From contig JAETRR010000042.1 in assembly GCA_021770065.1 (NCBI GenBank), forward strand, positions 1 through 35,372: a stretch of 35,372 nt of DNA, given 5' to 3'. Both the position numbers and the translations under genes were made by a program. The notes under the pieces were generated by a model. The model had not been told where the DNA came from. It saw only the letters and a program-made list of their open reading frames with translations, and searched no databases. This DNA is from Lachnoclostridium sp. Its GTDB lineage: Bacteria > Bacillota > Clostridia > Lachnospirales > Lachnospiraceae. Shown piece by piece: positions 16,412 through 23,692 of the stretch (position 1 is the stretch's first letter; each line of letters opens with the position of its first letter).

Positions 16412-17275
16412 ATGAAAAAGATTATGATCACAGGCTGCAACGGACAGCTTGGACGGGCAGTCAATCAGCAGTATGCAGGAAGTACGGAATATGAACTGAT
16501 CAATACGGACGTGGGAGAACTGGATATCACAAAGGTAGAGGAGGTACTGGCTTTTGCCAGGGAGGTGAAGCCCTGTGCAATCATTAACTGTGCGGCCTAC
16601 ACCAATGTGGACAAGTGTGAGACGGATGTGGATCTGGCATGGAAGATCAACGCTGTCGGTGCCAGAAATCTCGCCATAGCTGCCACAGACGTAAAGGCAA
16701 AGCTGATGCATATTTCTACAGACTATGTATTTTCAGGGGATATGTGTGAAAAGCCGCTGACAGAGTTTGATACGCCTGCGCCTAAAAGTATGTATGGTTC
16801 TACCAAGCTGGCGGGGGAGCAGTTTGTCCGGGATTTTTCCGATCATTTCTTTATCATCCGGACTGCCTGGCTTTATGGGGACGGGCACAATTTTGCAAAG
16901 ACCATGCTGAAGCTTTCCGAAACCAATGATACCATCGGCGTGGTGATGGATCAGGTGGGAACACCCACCAGCGCCCTGGAGCTTGCAAAGGCCGTGAAGT
17001 ATCTGCTGCCTACGGACAATTACGGCCTGTTTCACGGAACCTGTGAAGGGGATACTAACTGGGCGGAATTTGCAAAAACAGTTTTGAGGCTGGCAGGAAA
17101 AAAGACAGAGATAGAGCCTATCACCTCCAAGGAATATAAGCGCCGTTTCCCGGCCGCCGCCGACCGGCCGGCCTATTCGATCCTGGAGAATTATATGCTG
17201 AAGCTGACTACGGATTTTACATTTGCACACTGGCAGGAAGCTATAGAAGAATATATGAAGGGGTTACTGCAGTAA
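16412..17275 (+). CDS. rfbD: dTDP-4-dehydrorhamnose reductase
   Basis: This 287-residue short-chain dehydrogenase catalyses the last step to dTDP-L-rhamnose. ITGCNGQLGRAV is the NADPH-binding glycine motif, LDITK and INCAAYTNVDKCETD are family hallmarks, HISTDYVFSG precedes the catalytic YGSTKLAGE (Tyr and Lys), and RTAWLYG with DQVGTPTSALELA completes the RmlD pattern. The length is normal and AAAGGAGAG lies a few bases before the ATG. The partner genes rfbA, rfbB and rfbC are not in the window, so rhamnose synthesis relies on copies elsewhere. It implies a rhamnose-containing glycan. Confidence 0.95.
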   Translation: MKKIMITGCNGQLGRAVNQQYAGSTEYELINTDVGELDITKVEEVLAFAREVKPCAIINCAAYTNVDKCETDVDLAWKINAVGARNLAIAATDVKAKLMHISTDYVFSGDMCEKPLTEFDTPAPKSMYGSTKLAGEQFVRDFSDHFFIIRTAWLYGDGHNFAKTMLKLSETNDTIGVVMDQVGTPTSALELAKAVKYLLPTDNYGLFHGTCEGDTNWAEFAKTVLRLAGKKTEIEPITSKEYKRRFPAAADRPAYSILENYMLKLTTDFTFAHWQEAIEEYMKGLLQ

Positions 17276-17303
17276 TATCCCGCACAGGTGTGCAGGAAGC
17301 AGC

Positions 17304-17372
17304 TTTACCCTTCAGTGCTGTCGCGAAGCGTATTACTGGTCACGGAGTGAACAGTAACACTTAGAATAGGAG
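17304..17372 (+). repeat. Intergenic repeat type 1 relic, hairpin and shared ribosome binding site
   Basis: Bases 17304-17330 match the type 1 unit at 24 of 27 positions. An inserted hairpin follows, TTACTGGTCAC (17333-17343), loop GGA, GTGAACAGTAA (17347-17357), with one mismatch. Then ACTTAGAATAGGAG (17359-17372), shared with 4391 and 22408, supplies the binding site for the ATG at 17382. Confidence 0.8.
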
Positions 17373-17381
17373 AAATGTCAG

Positions 17382-18341
17382 ATGACGGGAAATGATATTT
17401 TGTATTTGGTGATACCCTGCTACAATGAGGAGGCAGTGCTTCCGGAGACGGCCAGGCAGCTTCTTGAAAAGATGAATTCCATGTTTGAGAGGAACATGAT
17501 TTCCAGGGAGAGTAAAATCATGTTTGTGAACGATGGTTCAAAGGATCGCACATGGGAGATTATAGAGGAGCTTCATGCCTCCAACCCTGTCTATTCCGGG
17601 GTAAAGCTTTCACGGAATAAGGGGCATCAGAACGCGCTTCTGGCAGGACTAATGACGGCTAAGGAAAAAGCGGACGTAACCATTTCCCTGGATGCTGATC
17701 TGCAGGATGATATTCATGTGATCGATCAGATGGTAGAGAAGTATTATGCCGGAAATGATGTGGTTTACGGAGTACGCAGCGCCCGGAAAACGGACACCTT
17801 TTTTAAAAAGTTCACGGCTCAGGGCTTCTATAAAATGATGCAGGCCATGGGAGTGGACATTGTGTACAACCATGCGGATTACCGGCTGATGAGCAGAAGG
17901 GCTCTTGACGGCCTGGAGGAATTTAAAGAGGTGAATCTGTTTCTGCGCGGAATTGTGCCTCTCATAGGCTTCCCTTCGGATACGGTGACTTACGAACGCC
18001 ATGAGCGTTTTGCGGGGGAGTCGAAATATCCCTTAAAAAAGATGCTCTCCTTTGCTACGGACGGAATTACCTCTTTCAGCATCAAGCCGATCCGGCTGAT
18101 TACCATGTGCGGATTTCTGATTTTTGCTGTGAGTATTCTGATGCTGATCTACTCACTGTTCGTTCATTTTACAGGGAGGACCATTCATGGCTGGACCAGT
18201 ATGATTGTGTCTATCTGGGCGATCGGAGGACTGCAGCTTCTTGCAGTCGGAGTGGTAGGAGAGTATATCGGGAAGATTTACCTGGAGACCAAGGAGCGCC
18301 CGAAGTTTATTATTGAGAAGGTGCTGGATGATCAGGTTTAA
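17382..18341 (+). CDS. Polyprenyl-phosphate glycosyltransferase, GtrB/DPM-like GT2
   Basis: This is a 319-residue GT2 enzyme with two C-terminal membrane helices (about residues 238-258 and 272-296). Motifs are YLVIPCYNEEAVLPETA, IMFVNDGSKDRTWEII, SRNKGHQNALLAGL and ISLDADLQDD, the metal site of this family. NHADYRLMSRRALD and RFAGESKYPLKKM are also typical of GtrB and related bactoprenol glycosyltransferases. It should transfer a sugar from a nucleotide donor to undecaprenyl phosphate at the cytoplasmic face, making a lipid-linked donor for GT-C enzymes; two GT-C-like genes follow directly. Its binding site comes from the intergenic repeat, nine bases before the ATG. Confidence 0.93.
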   Translation: MTGNDILYLVIPCYNEEAVLPETARQLLEKMNSMFERNMISRESKIMFVNDGSKDRTWEIIEELHASNPVYSGVKLSRNKGHQNALLAGLMTAKEKADVTISLDADLQDDIHVIDQMVEKYYAGNDVVYGVRSARKTDTFFKKFTAQGFYKMMQAMGVDIVYNHADYRLMSRRALDGLEEFKEVNLFLRGIVPLIGFPSDTVTYERHERFAGESKYPLKKMLSFATDGITSFSIKPIRLITMCGFLIFAVSILMLIYSLFVHFTGRTIHGWTSMIVSIWAIGGLQLLAVGVVGEYIGKIYLETKERPKFIIEKVLDDQV

Positions 18342-18349
18342 GGTACGAA

Positions 18350-18367
18350 GGAACTGGAATAGAGGTG
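18350..18367 (+). repeat. Short copy of the GGAACTGGAATAG leader segment
   Basis: GGAACTGGAATAG (18350-18362) followed by AGGTG lies just before the ATG at 18372. It is the short form of the unit at 20649-20674 and provides the binding site AGAGGTG. Confidence 0.7.
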
Positions 18368-18371
18368 TGGT

Positions 18372-19616
18372 ATGGAGAAGTTTTTGAAAAGATATCAGCT
18401 GGATTGGACGGACATTCTGTATCTGACGGCACTTACGGCCATTGGCATTGCTGTCCGGGTGATTCTGCGGATAGTGACAACCATGGACTGGGAATTGTAC
18501 TGGGATCCCTGGATTGCGGATTTAAAGGAAATGGGATTTTCCTATCTGGCCACAGATCGGTATGACTATGCGCCCTCCTTTGTATATATTCTGTGGGTGA
18601 TAAGCAGGCTTCCGATTAATCCCATGACTGCTTATAAGGCGATTCATATTGCACTGGACTTTGTGGCTGCGGCAGTGATGGGGAAGCTTGTAATGGAGAC
18701 GACAGGGAGCAGAACCAGGAGCTTCTGCACCTATGGACTGATGCTGATAGTGCCGACTATCTGGGCGGACAGCGCCCTCTGGGCACAGTGTGATATTATA
18801 TTTATGCTGTTTATCCTGTTGTGTTTTTATTACCTGTTTCGTGAAATGCCGGGACGGGCCATGTTTTTTTACGGGCTGGCATTTGCCTTTAAGCTCCAGT
18901 CCCTGTTTATTTTCCCGTTTCTGGTGATTCTGTGGGTTAATAAAAAAATTAAGATTCAGCATTTTCTGTGGATTCCGGGCCTGTATTTTTTAAGCATTAT
19001 TCCGGCCTGGATTGCCGGGAGGCCTCTTCTTGAGCTGATTAATATTTATATGGCGCAGGGAGCGCAGGATGTGTGGTCTCTGTCTCTTAAGTGGGCTAAT
19101 ATCTATCAGATTATCGGAAATCAGTTTTTCCTTCTGGAGTATGCTGAGGGAGGAGTGTGGCTGATTCTGGGAATTCTGATGTGTGTGATGTTTGCCATGG
19201 CACAGAAGCGCTACCGCATTACCAATGAATTTATAGTACAGATGGCACTGTTTTTTGCTCTTCTTACGCCTTATTTTCTGCCGCATATGCATGAACGGTA
19301 TGGCTGTCTGGCAGATATCCTGGCCATTCTCTATGCTATGATGAACTGGAGGCGCTTCTACATTCCTCTTGTGCAGATTCTTATATCTTTTACCTGTTAC
19401 ATGGCATATCTGAGTCATCTGGGGGCCAATGAGCCCGCGATTTATTATGGTGTTATGGCTTTGGCAGAGTTCGGGCTTCTGACTGCGGTGGGACTGGATG
19501 TCTGGAGATTTATGACAGATAAGGAAAATCAGGTTTCTGTGCAGGAAGCGGCCGCAGAAGATGCGGCTTTCCGGAACATAAAAGGAAAGAAGGAGGGGAA
19601 ACGGCAGAATGGATGA
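18372..19616 (+). CDS. Gpi18-like GT-C mannosyltransferase-type membrane protein
   Basis: This 414-residue membrane protein has about ten hydrophobic segments. The first outer loop carries ELYWDPWIADL and DRYDYAPSFVYILW (about residues 40-78), acidic residues where GT-C enzymes keep the catalytic Asp. PTIWADSALWAQCDIIFM and the FAFKLQSLFIFPF segment are typical of COG5542-type Gpi18-like mannosyltransferases. PHMHERYG lies in a later loop. It should take sugar from a polyprenyl-phosphate donor, plausibly made by the GtrB-like enzyme upstream, and act outside the membrane. It overlaps the next gene, its smaller paralogue, by eight bases. Confidence 0.85.
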   Translation: MEKFLKRYQLDWTDILYLTALTAIGIAVRVILRIVTTMDWELYWDPWIADLKEMGFSYLATDRYDYAPSFVYILWVISRLPINPMTAYKAIHIALDFVAAAVMGKLVMETTGSRTRSFCTYGLMLIVPTIWADSALWAQCDIIFMLFILLCFYYLFREMPGRAMFFYGLAFAFKLQSLFIFPFLVILWVNKKIKIQHFLWIPGLYFLSIIPAWIAGRPLLELINIYMAQGAQDVWSLSLKWANIYQIIGNQFFLLEYAEGGVWLILGILMCVMFAMAQKRYRITNEFIVQMALFFALLTPYFLPHMHERYGCLADILAILYAMMNWRRFYIPLVQILISFTCYMAYLSHLGANEPAIYYGVMALAEFGLLTAVGLDVWRFMTDKENQVSVQEAAAEDAAFRNIKGKKEGKRQNG

Positions 19617-20520
19617 GTTTTTAAGAAATCTGATAATAAAAGAATGGAAACTCGGAAAACTTAAGTTTACCTTCCTGGACGCGCTTCTGGCAGTCTGTAT
19701 TACCGGAACAGGGCTTATGATCCGCCTGGCCATGACAAAGTATGAGTATACAGTGACAGACAGCCGGAAATTGGGGGCCATGCTGATTGATTTTATTCTG
19801 GCCTTTTTCTGTGCGGAGATTGTTTACGAATATACAAGACATCGGAATAAGGCTTTTTTGACATACTCCATTTTTCTGATTTATCCCACTATGATAGCCA
19901 ACAGCGCTCTGTATGGGGAAAACAGTGTGTATTATGTGTTTTTCTTTTTTGTGGGTTTGTATTATTTTGTGAATAATTTTGAAAAAAAAGGGAAATGGCT
20001 TGGTCTGCTTGGGATTGTTGCGGGAGCTGCAGGTGCGGCGGCCCGGTTCAGACTGAGCAGCGAGAGCCTGAACCTTGGATGGCCGAATTTTTATGAAATC
20101 ATTGGAAAAGAGGCCTTTGTGGATCTGTATAATCAAGTGTCGCTGCTGTGCCTGCTGGGAATTCTTTTTACAATAGCTTATGTGTTTGTAAAACAGGGGA
20201 TAGAAATTACAAAAGATCTGGCCCTGCGCCTGTTTCTGTTCCTGGCTCTCCTGATCCCCTATCTGGCCCCGTCCATGCCGGCCTGGGCAGGGATGACGGC
20301 GGATATAGCGGCGCTGATATACTGCATGCGGTGGCCGAAGAAGTTCTATGTGCCGATGCTGCATCTGATTGTGTCTTACAGTGCTTACGCTTTGGAGCTC
20401 AACAAAGTGACAAAACTTCCTATGGTGTTGTATTCCGTGATTTTGTTATTTTTGCTGATGGATACAGGTGTTGGAATTTATGAAGAAATCACAGGAGAAA
20501 AATTTGCGCGCAGGCAATGA
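19609..20520 (+). CDS. Shortened paralogue of the Gpi18-like membrane protein, probably without catalytic loop
   Basis: This 303-residue membrane protein follows its neighbour segment by segment. IYPTMIANSALYGENSVYYV aligns with the neighbour's IVPTIWADSALWAQCDIIFM, WPNFYEIIGKEAF with WANIYQIIGNQFF, and ADIAALIYCMRWPKKFYVPM with ADILAILYAMMNWRRFYIPL. It lacks the acidic WDPW and DYAP loop, the AQCD residues, roughly 60 residues in the middle including FKLQS, and the HERYG motif. It is therefore either an inactive partner of the active GT-C or a degenerating duplicate. The frame is intact and the eight-base overlap suggests it is still co-translated. Confidence 0.75.
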   Translation: MDEFLRNLIIKEWKLGKLKFTFLDALLAVCITGTGLMIRLAMTKYEYTVTDSRKLGAMLIDFILAFFCAEIVYEYTRHRNKAFLTYSIFLIYPTMIANSALYGENSVYYVFFFFVGLYYFVNNFEKKGKWLGLLGIVAGAAGAAARFRLSSESLNLGWPNFYEIIGKEAFVDLYNQVSLLCLLGILFTIAYVFVKQGIEITKDLALRLFLFLALLIPYLAPSMPAWAGMTADIAALIYCMRWPKKFYVPMLHLIVSYSAYALELNKVTKLPMVLYSVILLFLLMDTGVGIYEEITGEKFARRQ

Positions 20521-20536
20521 AAAGTGCTAAAATATA

Positions 20537-20572
20537 TGAGGGATATTACGGAACTGGAAACAGTAATATCCC
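20537..20572 (+). repeat. Intergenic repeat type 2, first copy, with 10-bp hairpin
   Basis: A 23-base unit (20537-20559) containing GATATTACGGAACTGG recurs exactly at 20644-20666. Here it is closed by a matching arm: GGGATATTAC (20540-20549) pairs perfectly with GTAATATCCC (20563-20572). Confidence 0.88.
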
Positions 20573-20576
20573 TAAA

Positions 20577-20642
20577 AGTACACAAATCGATTTACAGACG
20601 CATTTTTCTGCGGCTGGAAATTGATTTAGGCTAATGTGTACT
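20577..20642. repeat. 66-bp imperfect palindrome, MITE-like
   Basis: AGTACACA (20577-20584) and TGTGTACT (20635-20642) are perfect terminal inverted repeats. Inside, ATCGATTTACAG (20586-20597) pairs with CTGGAAATTGAT (20614-20625) with two mismatches, and CGCA pairs with TGCG at the tip. It is flanked by the two direct 23-base copies, as if lodged in or between them. Confidence 0.75.
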
Positions 20643-20643
20643 G

Positions 20644-20674
20644 TGAGGGATATTACGGAACTGGAATAGGAGGA
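20644..20674 (+). repeat. Intergenic repeat type 2, second copy, carrying the ribosome binding site
   Basis: Exact second copy of the 23-base unit (20644-20666), extended by TAGGAGGA. AGGAGGA (20668-20674) lies five bases before the TTG start at 20680. Confidence 0.88.
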
Positions 20675-20679
20675 TAAAA

Positions 20680-22392
20680 TTGGAAAAGAAGGATAAGGGT
20701 TCAGGCGGCATCCCATGGCCATGGAGCCTGATCCTTGCAATTGTGTTTGTAATAGGAGCCGGATACTTTATCGGGTATCTTTGGAGTTTTCTCATAGCTC
20801 TGGGCTTTTCAGCCTGGCAGAAAAGCCGCAATCCCGGCATGCCGAAAGGCGGCTATTGTCTGGAGAAAACCAGAAAGCAGCTGTCTTCTCTTGGGATAGC
20901 CGCAATTATACTGCTTTTTACATTCTGCGGGGCAGTGTACATATGGATGATGCTTGAGGAGGACAGAACCGCCTGGGAAACCATGGAGTACGTGAAGCTT
21001 GCAGGATGCGCTGCCATAGTTATAGCTCTTTTCCTGGCGGGGATTTATACGGCATATATATCCGTGAGGGACGCTTTCTGGCCGGAGAAGAGCACACTGG
21101 CCCGCTCCATCCGTTCCCAGCTTCCCTATCCGGATGCCGCTCCGGGGGCAGCAGAACTCTTTGCAATGGTGGATAAGGATATTGAGGAAAACGGCCAGTG
21201 GTTTGACAAGGTGGCTGTGGGAAAGGAATGGGTACTGGGCGAAACAGCGAGCTATATCCCCCGTATCCGGGTATATTTCGGAAGAGATGAGATTCGGACC
21301 CGCAGAAACGGAGAACATGTGAACAGTTCCCGGATTGTGGAGCTTCACATTCTGGACGACCGCAGACAGCATCATATTATGTCCCTGCGTAATCCAAGAG
21401 AACTGGATCCCCTTCTGAACTGCATCGCCCTACGGGCCCCGGATGCCGTCAGAAGGCCGTACAGCGAATACGGAAAATGGCAGGGAAAGTCTGATATGGA
21501 GTGGGAGAACATGCTCCGGGAGTTTCGGGTAAAGCAGGGAAACCGGGAGATGTCAGCCTTTCAGCTCGGCAGCGCGGATGCCGGCATTCAGCAGAATGTA
21601 ACCCTGACACGTCCGGACGGAAGCGTAACCTCCCGTGTAACGCCGGATTTGATTCACCGGTCCCTGCTGGAATGTTTAGAGAAGGGAGAGGGAAGCTTCT
21701 CTCTGGCCCTTGGATGCCCCATAGAGCAGTATAATGTCCGTTATGTGGAACTGGAGTGCTTTGCGGCCTTTTATGAAGATCTGGAAGATATAGAGGATCC
21801 GTCCCCGGAGGACATGACAGAACTTGGAGAGGCAGAGCTGTTTTTGAAAACAACGGCTGTGGGAGAGGCCGGAAAGAATCTCTATGCCGGGCATGTTCTG
21901 GAGACAGATATCCGGACGGCAGAGGAGATTCTGAACGGCTGGATCCAGGGCACAATCCCCGATATGACAGGGTGGGAGGCCGTCCCCATGTGGGAGAAGA
22001 AGGAGCAGGAGAAAAAGAGAGAAGTTCCGCCGCCCCATCTTGCGCTTATGTCCCCCTCCGGAGTATTTCAGAGCCACAACCGGTTTACGTTTGAAGATGT
22101 GGAGGCTGCGGCAGAGGGACTGACAGACGGCAGCTACCAGATGGCGGAGCTGGTTCTGACAGGCGGCTATCTGCTGATGCGGATAGACGGCGGAAACAAG
22201 ATGGACGGCCGCTGTACCGTGACGGTTACAAAGCCGGACGGAGCGAAGCTGCGCTTCTTTAAAAATCAATGCACCCACAGGCAGGCGGCAGCCTGGCTCC
22301 TGGAGTTTGCAAAGGGAAACTTTACGCCGGACTGGAAAGAGTGGAAGGACTGTACCAGACAGGCGGAACGCGACATGCCTCGAAAAAAATAA
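20680..22392 (+). CDS. Unrecognised membrane protein with a duplicated C-terminal domain
   Basis: I do not recognise this 570-residue family. The N-terminus has hydrophobic segments at about residues 13-46 (one long or two short), 71-92 and 107-128. About 440 residues follow, probably cytoplasmic. An alpha/beta region (about 185-260) includes RIRVYFGRDEIRTR and RIVELHILDDRRQHH. Two further parts look like copies of one domain, about 305-435 and 450-562. Each runs from a VTLTRPDG/LALMSPSG strand through a helix-rich 'L..G' stretch to a closing GTIPDMTGW / NFTPDWKEW. TTG is the start, with AGGAGGA five bases away. It is followed by the Sel1-repeat gene after a repeat-derived leader. A signalling or scaffold role is conceivable, but the sequence does not show it. 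Confidence 0.7.
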   Translation: MEKKDKGSGGIPWPWSLILAIVFVIGAGYFIGYLWSFLIALGFSAWQKSRNPGMPKGGYCLEKTRKQLSSLGIAAIILLFTFCGAVYIWMMLEEDRTAWETMEYVKLAGCAAIVIALFLAGIYTAYISVRDAFWPEKSTLARSIRSQLPYPDAAPGAAELFAMVDKDIEENGQWFDKVAVGKEWVLGETASYIPRIRVYFGRDEIRTRRNGEHVNSSRIVELHILDDRRQHHIMSLRNPRELDPLLNCIALRAPDAVRRPYSEYGKWQGKSDMEWENMLREFRVKQGNREMSAFQLGSADAGIQQNVTLTRPDGSVTSRVTPDLIHRSLLECLEKGEGSFSLALGCPIEQYNVRYVELECFAAFYEDLEDIEDPSPEDMTELGEAELFLKTTAVGEAGKNLYAGHVLETDIRTAEEILNGWIQGTIPDMTGWEAVPMWEKKEQEKKREVPPPHLALMSPSGVFQSHNRFTFEDVEAAAEGLTDGSYQMAELVLTGGYLLMRIDGGNKMDGRCTVTVTKPDGAKLRFFKNQCTHRQAAAWLLEFAKGNFTPDWKEWKDCTRQAERDMPRKK

Positions 22393-22423
22393 TGCTGTCG
22401 TGAAGCGACTTAGAATAGGAGGA
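22393..22423 (+). repeat. Intergenic repeat type 1 relic with shared ribosome binding site
   Basis: Bases 22393-22410 match the end of the type 1 unit at 15 of 18 positions. GCGACTTAGAATAGGAGGA (22405-22423) is identical to 4388-4406. It fills almost the whole gap before the ATG at 22430 and begins right after the upstream stop. Confidence 0.88.
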
Positions 22424-22429
22424 TAAAAA

Positions 22430-23680
22430 ATGGGAAAATGCTACAGTGATGAGGTAGAGCAGGCACTTCGGTATATTTATTACGATCTGCGTGCAGGAAA
22501 GGGAGCGGAAGGCCTGGCGCTTCTCGAGAAGGCTTCTGCGGCAGGAGACGGGGATGCTTCCTGCGTGCTGGCCCGGTGTTATTGCGGAACCCAGTATGTG
22601 TGGAGCGGACACGATTTCCCGGAGGACGATGACAGAGCGACGGCACTGATCCACAAATCTGTGGAACAGGGCAGCGGAATCGGTGTTCTGGTAGCGCTGC
22701 GTACCGGAGAGCTGACGCCCTCCCTGGAAAAGAAGATGGGCTTTGATAGTCTTCAGGAGGCATTTGACAGCGTTCTTGAAAAAGCGGAGCTTGGAGATGC
22801 CTTCAGCCAGTATACAGCGGCAAATGCTTATTTCTGGTGGGATTTTCTGCGCATTCAGGGAAAAGGACGGGAAGCTTTTTCCACAGACGGCGAATTTAAA
22901 GCATACTTAAGGGAAAACATATCAAAGTGTGAGGACCTGTTCCAGAAAGCATTCCGGGGCGGCATGTATTTTGCGGCAAATAATCTGAACAAATACTATT
23001 CTGAGGGCGATGAGGATCTGATTGCACCACGTCCGGAACTGGCGAAGGATCTGTTCAAGACAGGAGCGGAGATGGGCTTCCCCATTCACCAGTGGATTTA
23101 TGCGGATGAGCTGTACGATGCCGAGCGGTATGAGGAGGCTCTTCACTGGTACAGGCTGGCAGCAGAGGGAGGCCAGCTGGAATGCTGGTTCCGGATCGGC
23201 CTCATATACGAAGAGGGCAAAGGCACGGCGAAGGATGAGGCTTACGCCGCCCAGTGCTATGAGAACGGTTTGAAGCAGAAGAATGACAGCGGTAAAAAGA
23301 CCGGCTGTGCAAACCGTCTTGGTGCCCTGTATTATGAGGGAGAGGGAGTGGAGAAGGATTATGCCAGGGCCTTCCAGCTTTTGAAATACGGGTATGATCA
23401 CAACACAACCTGGGGTGTCTGCTACCTTGGAAAATGTTATTTCCGGGGCTGGGGCACTCAGCAGGATTACGTGAAGGCAAGGGAATTCCTGGAGCAGGTG
23501 GACTGGACCAACAAGGAGGCCTTTTACATGCTGGGCGCTATCTACGGACAGGGTCTTGGTGTTCCGGAGGATATCAAAAAGGGCGTGGAATATCTGCAGA
23601 AGGCCGGTGACAATGAGGAGGCCAGGAAGGAGCTTTTGAAATACAAAAAGACCCTGTTTGGGAAATGGGTGCGCCGGTAA
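22430..23680 (+). CDS. Sel1-repeat (tetratricopeptide-like) protein
   Basis: This 416-residue soluble protein is built of Sel1-like repeats. Clear units are ALHWYRLAAEGGQLECWFRI with GLIYEEGKGTAKD, then RLGALYYEGEGVEKDYARAF, YLGKCYFRGWGTQQDYVKAR and MLGAIYGQGLGVPEDIKKGV. The first half is more diverged, with ASAAGDGDASCVLARCY near the start. Such repeats form protein-binding superhelices; no enzymatic domain is seen. There is no signal peptide or membrane segment, so it should be cytoplasmic and could bind the large cytoplasmic part of the upstream membrane protein. The start follows AGGAGGA of the intergenic repeat. Confidence 0.88.
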   Translation: MGKCYSDEVEQALRYIYYDLRAGKGAEGLALLEKASAAGDGDASCVLARCYCGTQYVWSGHDFPEDDDRATALIHKSVEQGSGIGVLVALRTGELTPSLEKKMGFDSLQEAFDSVLEKAELGDAFSQYTAANAYFWWDFLRIQGKGREAFSTDGEFKAYLRENISKCEDLFQKAFRGGMYFAANNLNKYYSEGDEDLIAPRPELAKDLFKTGAEMGFPIHQWIYADELYDAERYEEALHWYRLAAEGGQLECWFRIGLIYEEGKGTAKDEAYAAQCYENGLKQKNDSGKKTGCANRLGALYYEGEGVEKDYARAFQLLKYGYDHNTTWGVCYLGKCYFRGWGTQQDYVKAREFLEQVDWTNKEAFYMLGAIYGQGLGVPEDIKKGVEYLQKAGDNEEARKELLKYKKTLFGKWVRR

Positions 23681-23692
23681 AGAGGAAATTGT

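Noticed and set aside
18990..19781. A 263-codon minus-strand frame across the two GT-C genes
   Set aside because: Its composition (rich in Lys, His, Gln, Ser) is typical of antisense reading of membrane-protein genes, and both sense genes have clear family matches.
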